Made by a program: the position numbers and the translations under genes | The notes under the pieces: generated by a model | What the model was told of the DNA's origin: nothing | The model's database searches: none | The model's input: the letters and a program-made list of their open reading frames with translations, nothing else | NCBI RefSeq assembly: GCF_017814975.1 | Contig: NZ_JAGIQA010000012.1 | Location: 174,769 to 238,768, forward strand | Reading direction: 5' to 3' | Length of the DNA stretch: 64,000 bases | Origin: Cupriavidus consociatus | GTDB lineage: Bacteria > Pseudomonadota > Gammaproteobacteria > Burkholderiales > Burkholderiaceae | Shown: piece by piece, positions 62,653 to 64,000 of the stretch | Layout: the number at the start of each line of letters is the position of its first letter | Numbering within the stretch: the stretch's first letter is position 1

Positions 62653-62672
62653 TATGTCTTATATAAGACATA
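62653..62672. promoter_or_regulatory. Perfect 20-bp palindrome, likely GntR operator
   Basis: The sequence TATGTCTTATATAAGACATA is an exact palindrome, followed by a further half-site (TAAGACA). It lies between mdh and the gntR gene, just upstream of the mdh -35 element, as expected of an autoregulated GntR/HutC-type repressor site. Confidence 0.75.
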
Positions 62673-62726
62673 AGACAATTAACGTCAGGCTGGCGCCCGC
62701 CGCCCTTTTGTGGTGAAATCCCGGCT

Positions 62727-63611
62727 ATGTCCTCCCTGTCTACGTCCCTCTCCGGCGCTGCCGTCCCCGGCGCGCAGGACTCTGGCGCGGCCACCCCCGG
62801 CGCCGGGACGCAGCCGCCTTCGTCCGCCTCGCCCACGCCGTCGTCAGCTACAGCGCCCCAGGCCTCCGCCCAGCCGGGCACGCACGCCGCGCCGTCGCCC
62901 ACCTTCAGCCCGCTGTACCAGCAGATCAAGGCGCTCATCATGCGCAGCCTGCAGTCCGGCGAGTGGAAGCCGGGCGAGATGATCCCCAGCGAAATGGAGC
63001 TGGCGGCCCGCTACAAGGTGAGCCAGGGCACGGTGCGCAAGGCCATCGACGAACTCGCCGCGGAGAACCTCGTGGCACGCCGGCAGGGCAAGGGCACCTT
63101 CGTGACCACGCACCATGAGGACGTGGTCAAGTTCCGTTTCCTGCGCCTCGTCCCCGACGAGGGCGAGCCCCACTACGGTGCCAGCCACGTACTGGAGTGC
63201 AAGCGCCTGCGCGCGCCCGCCGAGATCGCAAGGCTGCTCGATATCCGCACGGGCGACAGCGTGGTGCAGATTCGCCGCGTGCTGAATTTCTCCGGCGAGT
63301 CGACCGTGCTCGACGAGATCTGGCTGCTGGGCGCCAACTTCAAAGGCCTCACCGCGGAAAAGCTGACCGAGTGGAAGGGGCCCATGTATGCATTGTTCGA
63401 GGCCGAGTTCGGTACGCGCATGATCCGCGCCTCGGAAAAGATCCGTGCCGTGGCCGCCGACGAGACGGCGGCCGAGTTGCTGTCCGTGCCGGTTGGCTCG
63501 CCGTTGTTGTCGGTCGAGCGCGTGTCCTATACCTACGGCGATCGCCCTGTAGAGGTGCGCCGCGGGTTGTATGTGACGACGAAACACTATTACCAGAACG
63601 ACCTGAGCTGA
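62727..63611 (+). CDS. GntR/HutC-family transcriptional regulator
   Basis: This 294-residue regulator has an unusual Ala/Ser/Pro-rich leader of about 55 residues, a GntR winged helix (about 60-130; EMIPSEMELAARYKVSQGTV, LVARRQGKGTFV) and a UTRA-type effector domain (about 145-290; YGASHVLECKRLRAP, VGSPLLSVERVSYTYGDRPV). Position between mdh and sdhC suggests control of TCA genes by a carboxylate effector, but the ligand is unknown. The 20-bp palindrome upstream is its probable operator. Confidence 0.92.
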   Translation: MSSLSTSLSGAAVPGAQDSGAATPGAGTQPPSSASPTPSSATAPQASAQPGTHAAPSPTFSPLYQQIKALIMRSLQSGEWKPGEMIPSEMELAARYKVSQGTVRKAIDELAAENLVARRQGKGTFVTTHHEDVVKFRFLRLVPDEGEPHYGASHVLECKRLRAPAEIARLLDIRTGDSVVQIRRVLNFSGESTVLDEIWLLGANFKGLTAEKLTEWKGPMYALFEAEFGTRMIRASEKIRAVAADETAAELLSVPVGSPLLSVERVSYTYGDRPVEVRRGLYVTTKHYYQNDLS

Positions 63612-63893
63612 ATCATGGCGCCGGCGTGAATCCCACGCCGGCTGCGATTATTGCGGCATTTGTGATGGTGGTGCGGGCTGTTGCGCAGCGCAGGTGAATA
63701 TTGCGTGGCAATCGCCGTGTCATGTGCATGGTGTGCGATTGTCGTGCGGCGCAAGTTGACGTGCGATAGCTGAAAATTATTGGTGCAGCGCGCAACAAAG
63801 GCGCTAAAATCTCGTGGATTTGCCTCAGTGCATCCCGTTGCATGCAGGCAATGGCAGTCTCGTTTCTTTGTTTACCGCTAATTGGGGTCTCGC

Positions 63894-64000
63894 ATGGCTG
63901 AAGCCGTCAAACAAGCCAGGCCGGAGTTCCGGAATATCGGTATCTCGCAGATCGCGAAATACCGGTTGCCCTGGGCCGGCAAGGTATCCATCCTGCATCG
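63894..64000 (+). CDS. sdhC: Succinate dehydrogenase cytochrome b556 subunit (5' part, cut by window end)
   Basis: The first 35 codons read MAEAVKQARPEFRNIGISQI..., ending KVSILHR, which matches the SdhC N-terminus (RPxFRNI, SQIxxYRLPxAGxVSILHR). It forms the heme-binding membrane anchor of succinate dehydrogenase; the rest lies beyond the window. The 282 bases before it hold a TAAAAT element (about 63805) that may be a -10, and no second copy of the GntR palindrome. Confidence 0.88.
   Translation, partial: MAEAVKQARPEFRNIGISQIAKYRLPWAGKVSILH

Overview
The window is high-GC DNA with long gene runs on both strands. The organism is most likely a Cupriavidus/Ralstonia-type betaproteobacterium (Burkholderiales). 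This is inferred from the TCA block at the right end (sdhC start, GntR regulator, mdh, CitE-like lyase, prpC, acnA), a DUF2863 protein, parE and parC split by a lytic transglycosylase gene, and a tRNA-Arg(CCT). No database search was possible, so the genus is an inference.

Region 1 (1-17.9 kb) is the standout. It is a peptide-export locus joined to a Ser/Thr phosphorylation system and sigma-54 control. Its parts are a membrane Ser/Thr kinase, a secreted SUMF1-type protein lacking the catalytic cysteines, two periplasmic DUF4399 proteins, two tandem 89-residue double-glycine leader peptides, a NodT/TolC-like outer-membrane lipoprotein, a double-FHA membrane protein, an HlyD-type adaptor, a cytoplasmic parvulin, a C39-peptidase ABC exporter with two N-terminal cyclic-nucleotide-type domains, a sigma-54 activator, a PP2C phosphatase and a third leader peptide. 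Near-consensus -24/-12 promoters lie upstream of both peptide transcription units. The parts suggest a type I secretion machine for small N/Q-rich peptides, switched on through sigma-54 and gated by kinase, phosphatase and FHA scaffold.

Region 2 (18-26.9 kb) carries tRNA-Arg(CCT), small hypothetical genes, an SMR transporter, a BenE-type transporter, an amino-acid-binding protein, an orphan terminator suggesting a small RNA or leader, uup, and an inverted pair of a roughly 300-bp dispersed repeat (a third copy is at 4.3-4.56 kb). An MFS transporter coupled to a tiny membrane protein follows.

Region 3 (27-36.7 kb) has parE, a lytic transglycosylase, parC, an ABC exporter and an L-lactate permease. 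Region 4 (36.7-44.6 kb) holds a LysE exporter, a GST, and a minus-strand run (aminotransferase, RidA-like, EamA, LysE, AlaX, VOC) divergent from a MocR-type regulator with GTACAG repeats between them. Region 5 (44.6-55 kb) has htpG with a sigma-32-type promoter, a DNA glycosylase, a UspA protein, a Cds1-like PLP enzyme, a TPR protein behind a 10-bp tandem repeat, a SpeE-like protein, a peptide-binding protein, a TrmB-like methyltransferase and DUF2863.

Region 6 (55-64 kb) is central metabolism on the minus strand (acnA, a secreted hypothetical, prpC, CitE-like lyase, mdh), divergent from a GntR regulator and the start of sdhC. A perfect 20-bp palindrome sits in the mdh/gntR intergenic region.
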